In this document: piece by piece, positions 31,207 to 44,408 of the stretch
Position numbering within the stretch: the stretch's first letter is position 1
Layout of the letters: every line of letters begins with the position of its first letter
Translations under genes and position numbers: made by a program
Notes under the pieces: generated by a model
Told to the model about the DNA's origin: nothing
Databases searched by the model: none
What the model saw: only the letters and a program-made list of their open reading frames with translations
Origin: Oryza sativa Japonica Group
Taxonomy: Eukaryota; Streptophyta; Magnoliopsida; Poales; Poaceae
Length of the DNA: 64,000 bases
NCBI RefSeq assembly: GCF_034140825.1
Contig: NC_089038.1
Location: 23,378,001-23,442,000 of the forward strand
Direction of reading: 5' to 3'

Positions 31207-34200
31207 TCAGCCGTGGTGTAGCTGCAGCTGCAGCAGCCGCGAGTAGGCGCCGTCGGGCCGCGACACGAGCTCGCCGTGGCTGCCCTGCTCGACGACGCGC
31301 CCGTCCTGCACCACGGCGATCGAGTCGACGCCGCGGATGGTCGACAGCCGGTGCGCCACCAGCACCGCGGTCCGGCCCTTCATGATCCGCTCGAGCGCCT
31401 CCTGCAGCACGCACTCGGACTCCGCGTCCAGCGCGCTCGTCGCCTCGTCGAGGAGGAGCACGGCGGGGTCCTTGAGCACGGCGCGCGCGATGGCGATCCG
31501 CTGCTTCTGCCCGCCCGAGAGCTGCACCCCGCGCTCGCCGACGGGGGTCTTGTAGCCCTCCGGGAGCGCGCTGACGAAGCCGTGCATGTTGGCCACCTTG
31601 GCGGCCTCGATCACCTCCTCCTCCGTCGCGCCGTCCTTGCCGTAGGCGATGTTCTCAAAGATGCTGGTGGCGAACAGCACGGGCTCCTGCTGCACCAGGC
31701 CGATCTTGAGACGCAGCGACCTCACGTTCAGCCGCCGGATGTCCTTGCCGTCGATCATGACCTTCCCGGCGAGAGGGTCGTAGAAACGCTCGATGAGAGC
31801 GATGACGGTGCTCTTCCCTGACCCGCTCGCTCCAACGAGCGCCTGACTCTGCCCAGCTCGGATCCTGAGGCTGAAATCCTTGAAGACCATGACGTCAGGG
31901 CGCGACGGGTAGGCGAAGTCGACGTGCCGGAAGTCGATGTCGCCACGGACGGACTCGACGGGCTCGGTTTCCGGTTCATCCGGGTCAATGCGCGTCCTGT
32001 AGTTGAGGATGGCAAAGACGGACCGGATGGACTCGCCGCCACGCACGATCTCCGGAGCGAGGCTGACGGTCTCGGCGACGGTGTTCGCCGTGATGACGAG
32101 CACGACGAAGACCTTGATGACCTTGGAGAAGGTGGACACGTGGTGTCGGACGAGGTGCGCGCCGTACCAGAGGATGAGCGCCTCGGAGGCGTACAGCGAC
32201 AGCTGCGACAGGCCGAAGAGCGCGCCGGAGATCTGGCTCCGGCGGAGGCTGTGCATCTGCGGGACGCGCAGCTCGGTGCAGAAGAGGGACAGGACCTTGT
32301 CCTGCGCGTTGAACGCAGCCACGGTGCGGATGTTGCTGACGCCCTCCCCGGCGATCATGCTCGTCTTGGCGTGCGCCTTGGCCGTGTCGCCGGCGAAGCC
32401 CTTCATGGACAGTTGCTGCAACCACACAAGCAGTCATCAGTCATCACAGTATCGGCCAGTCTCGTTCGTCATGCACAGAGAGACAGACTCCTACCTCACG
32501 TACCCATCATTTCACAGTGCAAAGCGTAAATACACGTGACCTATTGCAACGAGTTAAAGTCGCCAGTGATGGCAGTTACAGTTTTCGGAAGACCTTGCAG
32601 GCTTGCAGCCCATGGCCAAGTGACAGAGAGAATGGGGTTCGTTCATGCACCACGCAATCCTTTACGAATCGCCAGAGGGACATCATTGCACGCAAGGAAT
32701 CATGAGGGGCTCTGCAATGCAGCTGGAACACGATCAAAAAATATATGGCTTGGCATGGCATTCTGGGGCGACACTGTCCTCGCGGAACGTACGCCACGCC
32801 ATGCGACCACGGCAACACGACACTGCCTGCCTGCCCTGCAACTGCAAGATCGCCATGTGCGGCACTGCGGATTGCGAAGCCCCAGATTCCCGTGCACAAG
32901 GCGGCCGTGCAATGCAGACAGTGTCGCGAACAACGGGACCACCAGGGGGACGAGCGGCAAGAAACCAAAAACAACCCTACCACTGGGGGCAGCTAATGAG
33001 CAGCAGGAAAGAAAGACGACAGATTGGGGCAGTTGGCCATGCTATTGCTTTGCTTCCTCCCAGTCTCAGAAACACGAAAGCCATTAGGCATCAGAGGAAC
33101 GGAGGAAGCAAGCATCTGTTGCGATAAATAGCGCACGTCCTGGAGCTTTACTTGCCGTTGTTAACGCCGAGTTCTATGATTAGCACGGCCGCTTTGCCTT
33201 TGCAGAGAGGAGGCCAAGGAGCATCTTGGCAGGGTTGCACATGCCGCGCACAGTAATTTATGGCAGCTGCGGCGGCAGAAGCAGTGGCAGTGGCATGGGC
33301 CACGGATCCTACCATAGCAATGCTGATGGATTTAATCTGGCATCCTATCTCCGGAGGGAGTAATTGAGCAGCAAACGGTTGTCTGCGCCGAAAACGGCGT
33401 CGCAACGGTGCAGTGAGCTCAGTGAGTTCGTCGTGCAAAGTACTATTCGGTTTAATGTGAAAGGGTAATTCTCCTATTCCACCAAAGATTCCTAGCACGT
33501 TGTCTAATCCAGGTTAGAACGTAAAAGGCACATAATAGAATGACACCTCCATGTTAACGAAAATATTGTGAGTTGAGAGTTGTTTTACCTGGGCAAAGTT
33601 GGCAAGGACAAGGAGAGGGAAGGTGACAAGAATGAGGACGGCCACCCGCCATTCGATGATGAAGCCCACAACGAAGGACACGAGAAGTGAGGTCATGTTC
33701 TGCAGGATGACTGATATCCGTTCCGCTATGGCCGACTTCACATCGGCTGCGTCTGTGGAAAGGCGTGCCGCCACGAGGCTTGAATTGTTCTCCTCTTGAT
33801 CAAACCACCCCACATCATTCCTCAAGATAGCTGAAAATAGTCTCTGATCAAACAATGCAACTGGTGAAATTTGAACAGTTTAAGAGCAACCTATCGATTC
33901 ATACCAGCAAGCATCATCCTCCGCACCCTGGTGGTCAGATTTTCGCCCATGATGCTGAAGAAGTAATGTTGAACGAGGTACGCGACAACCGCATATAACC
34001 CAGTTCCAATGTAGATAAACACATACTCCCTAGTCTTCCTCTCCATTGCATTCGGGTCCCGGAAATAGAACACTTCAATCATGTTGCTCATCACAATAGC
34101 AAATGTAGGGCCGATGAAGCCAGATAGGATGGACCCGATGGCTCCCAGTATGGTATAGGGCCACTCGGGTGCATTTAGCTTAAGGAGTTTGAAAAAATAA

Positions 34201-37200
34201 CCCTTAGGTGCTGGGTACTTCCGGTCATTGTCGGCATTGGAAACCATTTCAATACGGCCATCTGCACCAGTGCTGTATGAGTAGCTCAAGTTCCTCAAGC
34301 TCCCCGACCTAAGGCTCAATGACCGAGTGGACAGCGAATTGCTCAAGCGGGATGACCGGGACTTGCGGGTGGATGGGCCACGGAAGTCACGGTTTCTGGC
34401 CATCTCCTGGAATCTAATGAGAGCAGCATAAGCTCCTGAGCTTCCTTTCGCAAGGAGCTCGTCATGGGTACCGGTCTCAACAACCTGCCCTTGCTGGATC
34501 ACAGCAATCATGTCAACGCACCGTATAGTTGACAGCCTATGCGCGACCACGACAGTTGTCCTACCGACCATCAGGCGGTCAAGGGCTTCTTGAACAATAT
34601 TCTCCGAACCAGCATCAAGTGCACTAGTCGCCTCATCTAAGAGAAGGATCTTCGGGTTCTTTAGCATTGCACGAGCAATGGCAATACGTTGCTTCTGACC
34701 GCCAGAGAGTTGAAGTCCTCTCTCCCCGACCTGTGTTATAAATATAGTGGATTAATCATTGGATGGAGCAAATTTGTATATGCAAAGTTGCAAGATCAAT
34801 ATAGTAATGCAATAGTTAGCCAAACCAGAAGAAAATTGTACTGCTAACCAAAATATCGGTCTTTAAGTAGTACAAATATCATTGGCATACCAACAGACAA
34901 AGAACCCACCTGAGTGTTATAGCCATTAGGAAGAAGAGCAATGAAGCTATGGGCATTGGCAGATGTAGCCGCAGCCTCAACCTCAGCCATTGTGGCATCA
35001 GGCTTGCCGTAAAGAATATTTTCAAGAATGGTGGTAGCAAAGAGTGCAGGTTCTTGATTCACCAAACCAATCTGATCTCTCAGCCACTTCAATTGTAGTG
35101 TCTTGATGTCCACATTGTCCAGCAAAACTTGACCTGCAAAAAATAGCAATCAGCAATTAACCAAATGGTTGGGATAACAATCAACATCAGGTGTGCCGTG
35201 TGGATTTCATCTGCTTACCCTGATTAGGATCGTAAAATCTTTCAATCAGAGCCACAACTGTACTCTTTCCAGACCCACTACCTCCAACAACAGCTGCAGT
35301 TTTACCGGCAGGAAAGAAGAGGGAAAAGTCACGGAATATCATGACATCCGGACGGGACGGATAACTAAAGGCCACTTCCTTAAACTCTATGTTGCCATGG
35401 ACTTCATCCAGGCACCTTCCATCTGCTGGGTCCTGAACAATTGTCGGCCTCTGCCTTATCACCTCCAACAGCTTGTATCCGGCAATCTTTCCTTTACTGA
35501 AAGCGCCTAGATTCGAGAACGATTGTCCCAAACTCCTGAAATCATCAGATCCACATACACATATCAATCATATATTTTTATCGGAAACATTAAAGGTACA
35601 GAATTGTACAGAAAATGAAAGTTCAGTACTCACAGGCCGCCGACAATTGCAGAGAAAATCGCGGTGAATGCCTTTCCACCATCGGTCTGGCCATTCCGGA
35701 TGAACACTCCTGCGTACCAGAACACCAGCGCCCAGGACATGCAGGCGATACCGTAAGTGCAGCCAATGCCAAGACCCTTGGCCATCCCTGCTTTGTACCC
35801 CAGCTTCAATGTGTTCTGAATCGCCTCCGAGTACGAGTTGAGGGCCTTGGACTCCCCCACATAGGAATACACTGTCCTGACTTGGGCAATCGCCTGTTCA
35901 ACAGTCACACTTGATCATCAAAATTACTCGCATATTTGCACAATAAAGGAGAAAGATATCATTTTATCCTACATTTATGGTTGACATTGAAAAAAGTACA
36001 TGGGTAACGAGACCTATCTATCAAGAAACCTCTATTTTTCCTGTTCTTGAGGAGGTACCATGTTAATCACTCATCAAGAAAAGGGCAAAACGACATCAAA
36101 CAAGAAATCATCTTATCCAAAAGGTTGATTGGATCTAATAAGAAGCTAAAAGGAATACAAAATGGCATCATTTTGATAGCATGTGCTACACTTTGACCGG
36201 CACGGGCTACGGGGCTAGACCGCTAGAGCCCACTGCTCCTCTTCCCCACGCCTTGTGAGGCATCTTGGTTTCCCTGAATGAAAATGGGTATCCAGAAACA
36301 GTAGGATGAGAGTGATGCTACCTGCTCGGCTATGATTCCGGCGTTGGCGTAGGAGTCCCGGCTCTTGGACGTGAGGCCGGTGAGCGTGTAGGCGTACAGC
36401 CCGCCGGCGAAGGCGATGCCCGGGATGACGGCGATGCTGAGCAGCGCGAGCCGCCAGGCGGAGACGAACCCGACGACGAGACCCGCCAGGAACGTCGATA
36501 GGTAGTGGATGAAGTTGCCGACCTGCACCGACGAACCGTCCCAATCAGGTCATTGGCCACGCCCGGGAGGTGGCCGGAGCCCAAGAGAGCGACGAGTTTA
36601 AGAAGCTGGTCACCTTCTCGCCGATGGCGTCCTGGACAAGGAGGGTGTCCGTGGAGACGCTGAAGACGACGTCGCCGGTGCGCGCGTCGGTGTCGAAGAA
36701 CCCCACGTCCTGCCGCAGCACGGCCTCCAGGTATCGCCGCCGCAGCGCGCCCACCTGGCGCTCCCCGGTGTACATCCAGCAAGCGATCTCTGCACACAAG
36801 GACACACGCGGTGAGTGAGGCCGGCCACATTAACGACATCACCGGCAAGAACGCGCGAGCAGCAGGGGAAACCCACCAAGGTAAGACGAGGCGCACACCA
36901 CGAGGCCCAGGTAGACGAAGTAGAGCGAGTACTGGAACGAGCAAACAAAAGGCCACGGGATTAAGCGTCAATGGCGAGAGCACGGAATGGCACAGGAGGA
37001 AAGACGAGAGCTATCAAGCAGCGGGACATGGGACGCAGGATACGTGCCTTGGACACCTCGTCGGTCATCCGGCGGAGGCTGTGCTGGTTCTTGCCGAAGC
37101 CATTGATGAGCTCGCCGAAGAGGAGGAAGAACACCGGCATGGCGGCGCCGTGCACCACCGCCCCGGCGCTCCCGGCCGCCATGAGCAGCCAGTCGAGCGG

Positions 37201-37317
37201 GTCCGCGAACCCGAACAGCTCATGGAACGCCACGCTCTGGTCCACCCTCTTCTTCACCGCCTCGCATCCCCCTCCGCCACCGCCGCCGCCGCCGCAGCTC
37301 CCTGACTCATCCGCCAT
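31207..37317 (-). CDS. ABCB14: ABCB-type (P-glycoprotein) full transporter, ABCB19-like, ten exons, 1259 aa
   Basis: Minus-strand exons are 37048-37317, 36877-36931, 36614-36789, 36322-36522, 35634-35893, 35219-35535, 34910-35133, 33905-34730, 33589-33830 and 31207-32415. The joined frame is open for 1259 aa from the ATG at 37317. It has the order TMD1-NBD1-linker-TMD2-NBD2. NBD1 has Walker [10 protein letters not shown] (405-413), signature LSGGQ (509-513) and Walker B ILLLDE (529-534). NBD2 has Walker A at 1052-1060, LSGGQ at 1156-1160 and VLLLDE at 1176-1181. The sequence follows Arabidopsis ABCB19 closely along its length, including the Ser-rich linker ([20 protein letters not shown]). 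ABCB19 exports auxin at the plasma membrane. In rice nomenclature this is, from memory, OsABCB14, reported in auxin transport; the symbol was not checked. Intron 1 seems to be GC-AG. A nine-Gly run lies at residues 9-17. Confidence 0.95.
32416..33588 (-). other. Intron 9 of the ABCB gene
   Basis: This 1173-bp intron is bounded by CCCAG|GTAAAA and TTGCAG|CAACTG on the minus strand. It is the longest intron of the gene. Open frames within it on both strands have no recognisable domain. Confidence 0.8.
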
Positions 37318-37486
37318 CGCCGCCACGCACGCTCACCTCTCTCTCTCGCTCTCTCTTCCTCTCCCCCTCTCCCGAGCCACAGGATCACCTCACGGCCTTG
37401 GCATTGGATCTCTCAGCTCACCCAAACGCAGCCTCTCCCAAGCCGCCGCTTCTCTCCCTCTCGCGCTCCGGCTGCTCCCTCCTCGT

Positions 37487-37492
37487 CTTATA
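37487..37492 (-). promoter_or_regulatory. TATA box of the ABCB gene
   Basis: TATAAG on the minus strand lies 170 bp before the start codon. Between them is a GA-rich leader (AGAGAG runs at about 37336-37360) typical of plant 5' UTRs. Confidence 0.5.
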
Positions 37493-37499
37493 CTGAGAG

Positions 37500-40400
37500 A
37501 GCGGCTATTCCAGTGTGCGCAACGCAAGCAGCGCAACTGCGGATTATTTTGGTTGGGTGTGCTTAACCAAACTGCATTTCTCGGGGAGAGGGAAGCATAG
37601 GAGTTGGAGACGGAGAGGATCAGGTCACCGGATGTGAGCCTAGGCTACGCCGTGCGCCACGCCATTGACGCCGCACGGGCCGCACGGCTAAGCAGGGGTC
37701 CGATGCAGTTTTCAGTGCGGTGATTTTCGGTGACCGTACGCCGCACGGGAGGGCTGCGAAGGTTTTTGTATTTGTGGCTGCCACTGGACGGTGGGGCTCG
37801 CATGTCAGAACTCCTGATCGTATACGTTACGCGCGAGTGAGACGAGCGCAACGTACAGTACAACCGCTGGACGTACAGTACGTGTGTAGGGTCTAGCAGC
37901 CATGTATGGTAATGGTACGTGTACGACTACACGCCAGCGTATTCCGTGAATGTACATGACACCGTGACACGGGTTTTGCGATCGATTTTACTTTTCTCCC
38001 CTTTCGATTGCAGTATACTACTACTGGACTTGGGTTGAAAAAAAAAATAGTTAATTGCATATTGGACTGGCTTTCTTTACTATGTTCGCAGCTTGGACTA
38101 GGAACAAGCTATTATTTTCACTTTAGGCTAGTAATTTTTACAATATGTTACACTTAGGACCTAGTGTTCTTCTTCCAGCTCTGCTTTCTCACTCTCTCTA
38201 CCTTCAGTTTGAGATTCACATACCTGGCTAGTTGGTTTTAGTAGAGATAGAGCTCAAGCTTCACCAGTACAGTCATGCTCGAGCTCTACTCAGCCAGTCA
38301 GCCTTCGCTGCCCCTGCCACATTCATTCGTGCTCAAGATTTAATATGCAACCTTGATTAAGTGCCCTAGCTCCAATTAAGCTAGTGCTGCCATGGATAAA
38401 CTTGGGCTAGAATGTGACCTATTGACTAGTTGGTGGAGTATAAGTGTGGAGTGATAATATATGGTGTTAGAATTTCCCACCGTGCCACCGTGATTCATTG
38501 GCTATGTGCTTGAGCTTAAGCTGGAGCTCTGCCGTGTGCCGTGTTGAGCTTAAGACGGAGACTACCACACACTCAAGCTCAGGCGCTGACGTAGGTCAAG
38601 CACGTAGATGGAACCTGAGAAAGTGTGGTGAGCTTGAACCAAAAGAGGGAAGAGAAGAGAAGAGGGGGAGATCTAGAGGAAGAACAAGACTAGTTCAATA
38701 TGAAAATTTTTGCAAAGATTTCTGGTTCAAACTGAAAAGAATGTTCTACCTCTAGTCCAACATGTAACAATGGTCAATAAAAGTGGCCCAGGATGCAATT
38801 TTCTCAAAAAAAAATAGAAATGTTATTTACTGGAGGTAAAAAACACAAGAGCCCCAGTCTGAGACCGCACCCACCGAAAAGTTACCCGCTACCCCTTGGC
38901 AGGAACTGGGGACCACGCCTTGGGAGCGCAGAGAAGGTGGGACCCGCAGGCGTGGGCAACAGCTTCGAGAGTGCGGCAAAGGATTTTTATTCATGTGCAT
39001 CGGCCTGAGACAGAAACAGTTTCGGTTAATGCTGTTCTAAATTGATATGCTAGCTCTCCCGCCAAAATACTAAATACTCCTACTGATGCCCTTGTACTAT
39101 ATAACAATCAAGAAGAAAATTCCGAACCTTATCAATGAGCTATTGGACATCATTTGAGCTTGGAAAAAAAATGGAACATGGCGACAAAAATTGGTGTATA
39201 ACTGTATAACGTCATATATTCGGTCTTTATATTCCAACTCACAGACTCACATTTCAAATTATAACATGATTGATAAGCTTGTTTGAAGATAACAAGGCAT
39301 TATGCATAAACTACTCGATATTTTTATCGAAGCAATAAGTCGACTGCATCTCCATATTTTTATGCTCCCAGTAAACTCGAGGTGGATAGAAAATTCTAGT
39401 CAACCCGTCGACATGTACTGCTCACAGCCAGATTCAGATGCAGGGAGTTGGATAGAATAACCGAGGTAAAACATGGTCTTTCTGCGTAGAGCATGTGAGC
39501 GAGATCAAAGAAACTGAAAAAACCAACTTGATGAAAAACTTGGCAGTAATTCAAACTGCTGCTTGATCGTCCCACATGTCGTCAGATCCAAAGTATACAG
39601 CCTAAGCAGCTACTCTACGTCATTAGACATTTGCACGGAGGAGAGGAATTAGCATGTGGAAACGGGATTAGCGGAGCAAAACAAGATTAAAACCGGAATT
39701 TCTCAAGATGTGGCGGTGGGTGGGGATCACACTTTGTTTTTCTTTTCTTTTTCAAATCTCTTTTTTATTAAAAAAAAGTTTCATCGTGGCGGTCAAAGAA
39801 TCCTAGGAGCACGAAACGCTGGCACCGGGGAGGCAATTAAGGGCGACCGCCGGATCGGTCAGAGGAGAACGCACCGACGGCCGCGATGCGCCCGGGAAAT
39901 TTTGGCATCACGAGACTCCTACTATGCCCTTGGGGCCTGCGGCAGGTGGGGCCCACCCGCTCAGTTCCATAGTGCGGTACCCGCCAAAAGGGCAGTGATC
40001 GTCAGCGTGAGTCGATCGCCTCTCGCCGGCGCGCGGGCGGCGCGGCGACGGCCGGCGGCAGATGCGTCTCTGGCTTAGCTGGTCAGGCTATCTGCGCCGC
40101 TGCAAGCCTGCAAGTTCGCAGGAGCGACGCCGGGTTGCGGATCATATGCGTGCATCCATATGTTGCCTTCGTTTCAGTAGTGATATGCAGCGTAGTGCGG
40201 ACCAAAGTTAACGGCGATCGCCTCGCCATACTGTTTGCTTCTGCTGCTGCCGCCTTATTAAAGAGTTTGGAACAACGCTGTAGCCTGTAGAGATGGTATA
40301 GTAATAACCGAATGAACTATTAACTGATCGAGCGGTAGTAGAGTGGTAGTGATAGCATCTAGCAAAGGTAAAAACAACTGCACGGTTCTATGTTTGCTCC

Positions 40401-41664
40401 GGGAGGATGCCAAGGTGCCAACTACTGCAATGTCCCCCTTGGAATAAATAAGGGAGGGATAGTACTATGATTAGTCCATATATACGTGTGTGTGAATGGG
40501 TGCAAAGGAGACACCTCGCAGGGAAACGGGGATGCTTTGCAAAGTGGAGGGTATCTTCGATTTGTTTGCTTACGAAGGGGATAGATATAACTCAATCGGG
40601 ATTAGCCTTCTCTATTTCGATGGCGGGGTAGATAATCCGTCCAGGTTAGGGACCAGCTTGCGGGGAGAGGAAAGCACTTTTCATGGCGCAGCGCCGCAGC
40701 CTTGCATGCACACGCTGCAAATCAGTGGACCACTCCGGCCAAGCGAAGCTAGCAGACAAATGAGTACATGACGCCAAACTGTGGCTCGTATCTTGGTAGT
40801 AATTCGAGTGTCCCCCATGTAGTACAGTAGTATCTTTTCCTTGCTCTTCCTTCTGCTTGGCTGGCTCTGTCTCTTCCAGTGGCCAGTTTTACTAGCTGGC
40901 TCTAACGTTTTACACCTTGGACGTGCTAGGTTTATACCAAAACGGAACTGTCGGTATACTACAATAATTACTAATAGAAGGCCAATTTGGCCGCCTTGTA
41001 TTTGTACTGCATCCAAGCAAGTCTTGTCTTGAAGATTGGCATTAGTACAGTATGCCCGATGCGCGCCGCAAATGATTGGGTCATTTCCGGGGAACAGGAT
41101 GGCGAGAACGTGGAAGCAGGCGCACGCACTCACAGGCCACAATTTGCCGGGGCAATTTTTTCTCTGTCTCCCTGAAGCAGCCGCGCCGGTTAAACAATGT
41201 GGCCGTAGCTGCACGACGAGAACGGCACGGGCCCAAGAAACGAGCGGAAACCGCAAACGCCAAGCGTGAATCTCTAGGCCGCGGCACATGCTGCCCCCCA
41301 AGCGCGACACGAGCAACGCGGCGACGCGGGCGGCGGATGCTGCTGCTCTGCTACCGCGCGTACGTGCTGCGTAGCGTGGCGAGTCCGGTGGCGCGATAGC
41401 GCTTTGGCAAGCGAAAAATTTCACGTACGGGCGAGTGCGGGGCGGGTGACGGGTGGTGTGGTGAGCACGCGCGCGTGCGCGGTCACGGGCCAGGGAGGCT
41501 GCGGTCAAGGGCTGGCCCAGCTCGTTTCACGTTAGATCGAACAGTTCTCCGTGACTGGATTCCACTCTGGCCGTATGGTTGCCGAGTTGCCGGCCGGTTC
41601 GGCAAATTGCCGATCGAGCCTGTGTTCTTGTAGCTTTTGTCCCGCGCTCTCCGGTTGTGTAGCC
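37500..41664. other. About 4.2 kb of intergenic DNA, no gene recognised
   Basis: The part nearest 37500 is the ABCB promoter. The rest has only short open frames in several directions, without domains or paired splice sites. Positions 38240-38660 contain many GAGCTYAAGC-type words. Positions 41200-41500 are GC-rich. I found no terminal repeats that define an element here. Confidence 0.35.
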
Positions 41665-41667
41665 TAA

Positions 41668-42799
41668 GAGCATCTCCAACAGTCTTTTCAGATCAAACTC
41701 TTCAAACACTTATATAGCCAACTCTTCATCCGATTTAGCTAGTCAAACTAATTGTTCACTCCAACAGTATCTTCATCTACCCTCTCTATTTTGACTCTAT
41801 GACACCGAGACCCATATGTCAGCCTCTCCCTTCTTCTTAATCCTCTTTCTTCCCCTCTTCCCCACCAAAACTAATTTTATTCCTTTCTTGTTCTTCCTCC
41901 TCTCCTCTGCTCCTGTGCGTCTGAATGGTGGTGGTGGGTTGGTGCAGGGCGGCGCACCGGGGAGGAGGAGGCCGGGGCGCCGGTGGAAGGAGGCTGGGGC
42001 CGGGCGGCGTGGCGCGCGGCGGGTCGATGGCTGAGTGCGGCGGCGCAGCTAGGCATGGCGCGCGGTGGTGGGGCGGTGGTCTGGCGTGATGGCGGCGGGG
42101 CGGTGGCCTTGGGGCGACGGCGGCGGGGAGCTGCGGTTGGGCAGCGTGCGGTGGAGGCGGCGTAGAGGGCGGCGTCAGCACAACCGTGCCCAGCCGGGCG
42201 CCGGCCGGCGCGGCCGCGGCCGCGGCCTGAAGACGGCTCGTCGGCGTCGGGGATGGGAGCAGAGGTAGGAGGGTGTGGCGCCGGCTGTCGCGGCGAGCGG
42301 AGGACGGCGGCTGGCCGGCGGTCGCGGCGAGCGGAGGCCGGCGGCGAGGAGCTGCGCGGTGGGGCGGCGCGCGGCGGAGGCGGCGCAGAGGGCGGCGTCG
42401 GCGCGGCAGCAGCCTGAAGGCGGCTCGTCGGGCATTGGGATGGGGGCGGAGGTAGGAGGGAGTGGCGCCGGCTGTCGCTGCGAGCGGAGTAGGCGGGGCG
42501 CGGCGAGCGGAGGTCGGCGGCTGCAACGCCGCCTCGCATAGGAGAGGATGCGCGCATGGATGGCAGCCGCGTCGTTGTCGTCGCCGTTGTCCACCATCGC
42601 TGATACAGATAGAGAGAACGTGGGTCCTACAATCCCACCGTTGGAGAGCCTGTTTTGGCTGGCCAGGGAGGTTATTTGGCCAGCCATATAGCTTGGAAAG
42701 TGGGATAGTGGGATAGCTAGTCTGTTGGAGCTCGTTTTTTTTTCAAAATTATCAAATTTTAGTTTAAAGAGTGAGATAGCTATACCGTTAGAGATGCTC
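41668..42799. mobile_element. PIF/Harbinger-type non-autonomous element with GC-rich core
   Basis: The ends GAGCATCTCCAACAG (left) and the inverse CGTTAGAGATGCTC (right) are flanked by TAA on both sides (41665-41667 and 42800-42802), the target duplication of PIF/Harbinger. The 1132-bp element has a GC-rich core (about 41930-42540) with internal duplications; GGCGCCGGCTGTCGC occurs near 42278 and near 42464. Long frames in the core are by-products of GC-rich sequence. Confidence 0.75.
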
Positions 42800-42802
42800 T
42801 AA

Positions 42803-43124
42803 TCGCGGGGCTTTGGCTAGAGGCTGACAGGCCATGTGTCAAGAGTGGGGTCACATATTCACATACGCTCCGGTCTTGATGGCGCGACCAGATTCCTGCG
42901 GCTTGACGCCTATGGCTTCAGTACTCTACGGTGCACCATTTTACGTTTTCTTGTACGTATGGTCTATCATGTTTGTTTTATCCATTTGGAACTAATGGCA
43001 CTATTATTTTTGTTTGCTTTTTTACTTGATCTCAGGTCCTTATTGCTTAGTGACTGGCCTTGTCTTTGTACGGATCATGAAACATATGCATCCTTAGATA
43101 GTTTTGGCTATGATCAAGATTCAG
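42803..43124. other. Spacer between two transposons
   Basis: Short unique-looking sequence with a low-complexity, T-rich open frame. No gene or element is recognised. Confidence 0.35.
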
Positions 43125-43127
43125 GAT

Positions 43128-44256
43128 CACTGGTGGAGAAACCATCTTTACTCCCGGTTGGGAACCCCCTTTAATCTCGGTTTTCCAACCGAAAGTAAGG
43201 ATCCGGGACTAAAGATGGACATCTTTAATCCCGGTTGAAATAACTAGGACTAAAGATATATCTTTATTCCCGGTTGGTACCACCAACCGGAACTAAAGAG
43301 AGTGGATCTTTAGTCTCGGTTGATGTTACCAACCGGGACTAAAGAGACAATAGCGTCAGTACAGATGGTCCCTTTTTCTTTTTCTTTTTTCCTTTTTATT
43401 TTCTCCCGAATCAAGTAGGCAAATCCCAAAATTAATCCCCAAATCTAACTAACATCCCAAATTCACATCACTGAATCCACATCACAAATAAAGTTACTTA
43501 TACACACAAATCAGATACATCACAATATCCTAAGAAATTACTCAAATACATCACAGATCTAAACAATGAATCACAAATTTGTAACATCTCAATCAAATAC
43601 ATCTCAGTGAATTTGAATCATCACAAATTAAAAAAAAAGAATGCGCTATCGCTGCCGGTCGCCACGAACGACGGGCACGGCCCCGCCGGCCGCCGGCTGC
43701 CGGCGCGGCCCCGCCGACTGCCGCCGCCCGCCGCCGGGCGCGGCCTCGCCGGCCGTCGCCCCGCCGCCCTCTGCCACGCGCGACCCCGCCGGGCGCCGCC
43801 CCGCCGCCCGCCGCTGGCTGCCGCCGCGCGTGGCCCCACCGCCGGCCGGCCCGCCGGATAGGAAGGGGAGGCTGGCCAGGAAGGGGAGGAGGAAGGGGAG
43901 AGAAGGGGGAGGAGAGGAGGAAGGGGAAGAGTTGGAGAAGAGAGTTAGAGAGGATAGATCTAAGAAGAGGGGGTGAGATTCGATATGTCTAAGTTGTAAC
44001 TGTGGAGGAGAGGATAAGTGTTAGGGATTATATACTATGTGTTTAATTTTAGTCCCGGGTGGTACTAACAACCGGGACTAAAGATCCTCGGCCCCCTGAC
44101 ATACATCTAACAAGGGATGAACCGGGACTAAAGATCACTAAAGATCAAAATTTTTATAACCGGGACTAAAAACAATCTTTAGTTCCGTTTTTTTTTTTGC
44201 ATCTGGGACTATTGTGGATTTTGCCAGACTGACCAAAGATGGTTTCTCCACCAGTG
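43128..44256. mobile_element. Small CACTA element of the Rim2/Hipa type
   Basis: The ends CACTGGTGGAGAAACC and GGTTTCTCCACCAGTG are a perfect 16-bp inverted repeat typical of rice Rim2/Hipa CACTA elements. They are flanked by GAT (43125-43127 and 44257-44259), the 3-bp duplication of this superfamily. The subterminal regions carry many copies, in both orientations, of CCCGGTT and AACCGGGACTAAAG. The core (43640-43970) is GC-rich, then GGAAGG-rich. There is no transposase, so it is non-autonomous. Confidence 0.93.
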
Positions 44257-44408
44257 GATGGATCCACTAACAGTGTCAGGTGTGCAATAACACAATAAAT
44301 TAGAGACATCCCCATGTGTTTTTTTTAAAAATAATTTGTAGTTATTAGAATATCCATAGCTTAACTTATTCATGTTACATCAATATGGTCTAAACACATG
44401 TCATATTG

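Noticed and set aside
37318-37326. Three-codon upstream extension of the ABCB protein
   Set aside because: The extension would begin with GTG. The ATG at 37317 is the first ATG and fits the family N-terminus.
41837-42687. Overlapping frames of 170-229 codons
   Set aside because: They lie inside the PIF/Harbinger element and consist of Arg/Pro/Ala-rich low-complexity sequence.
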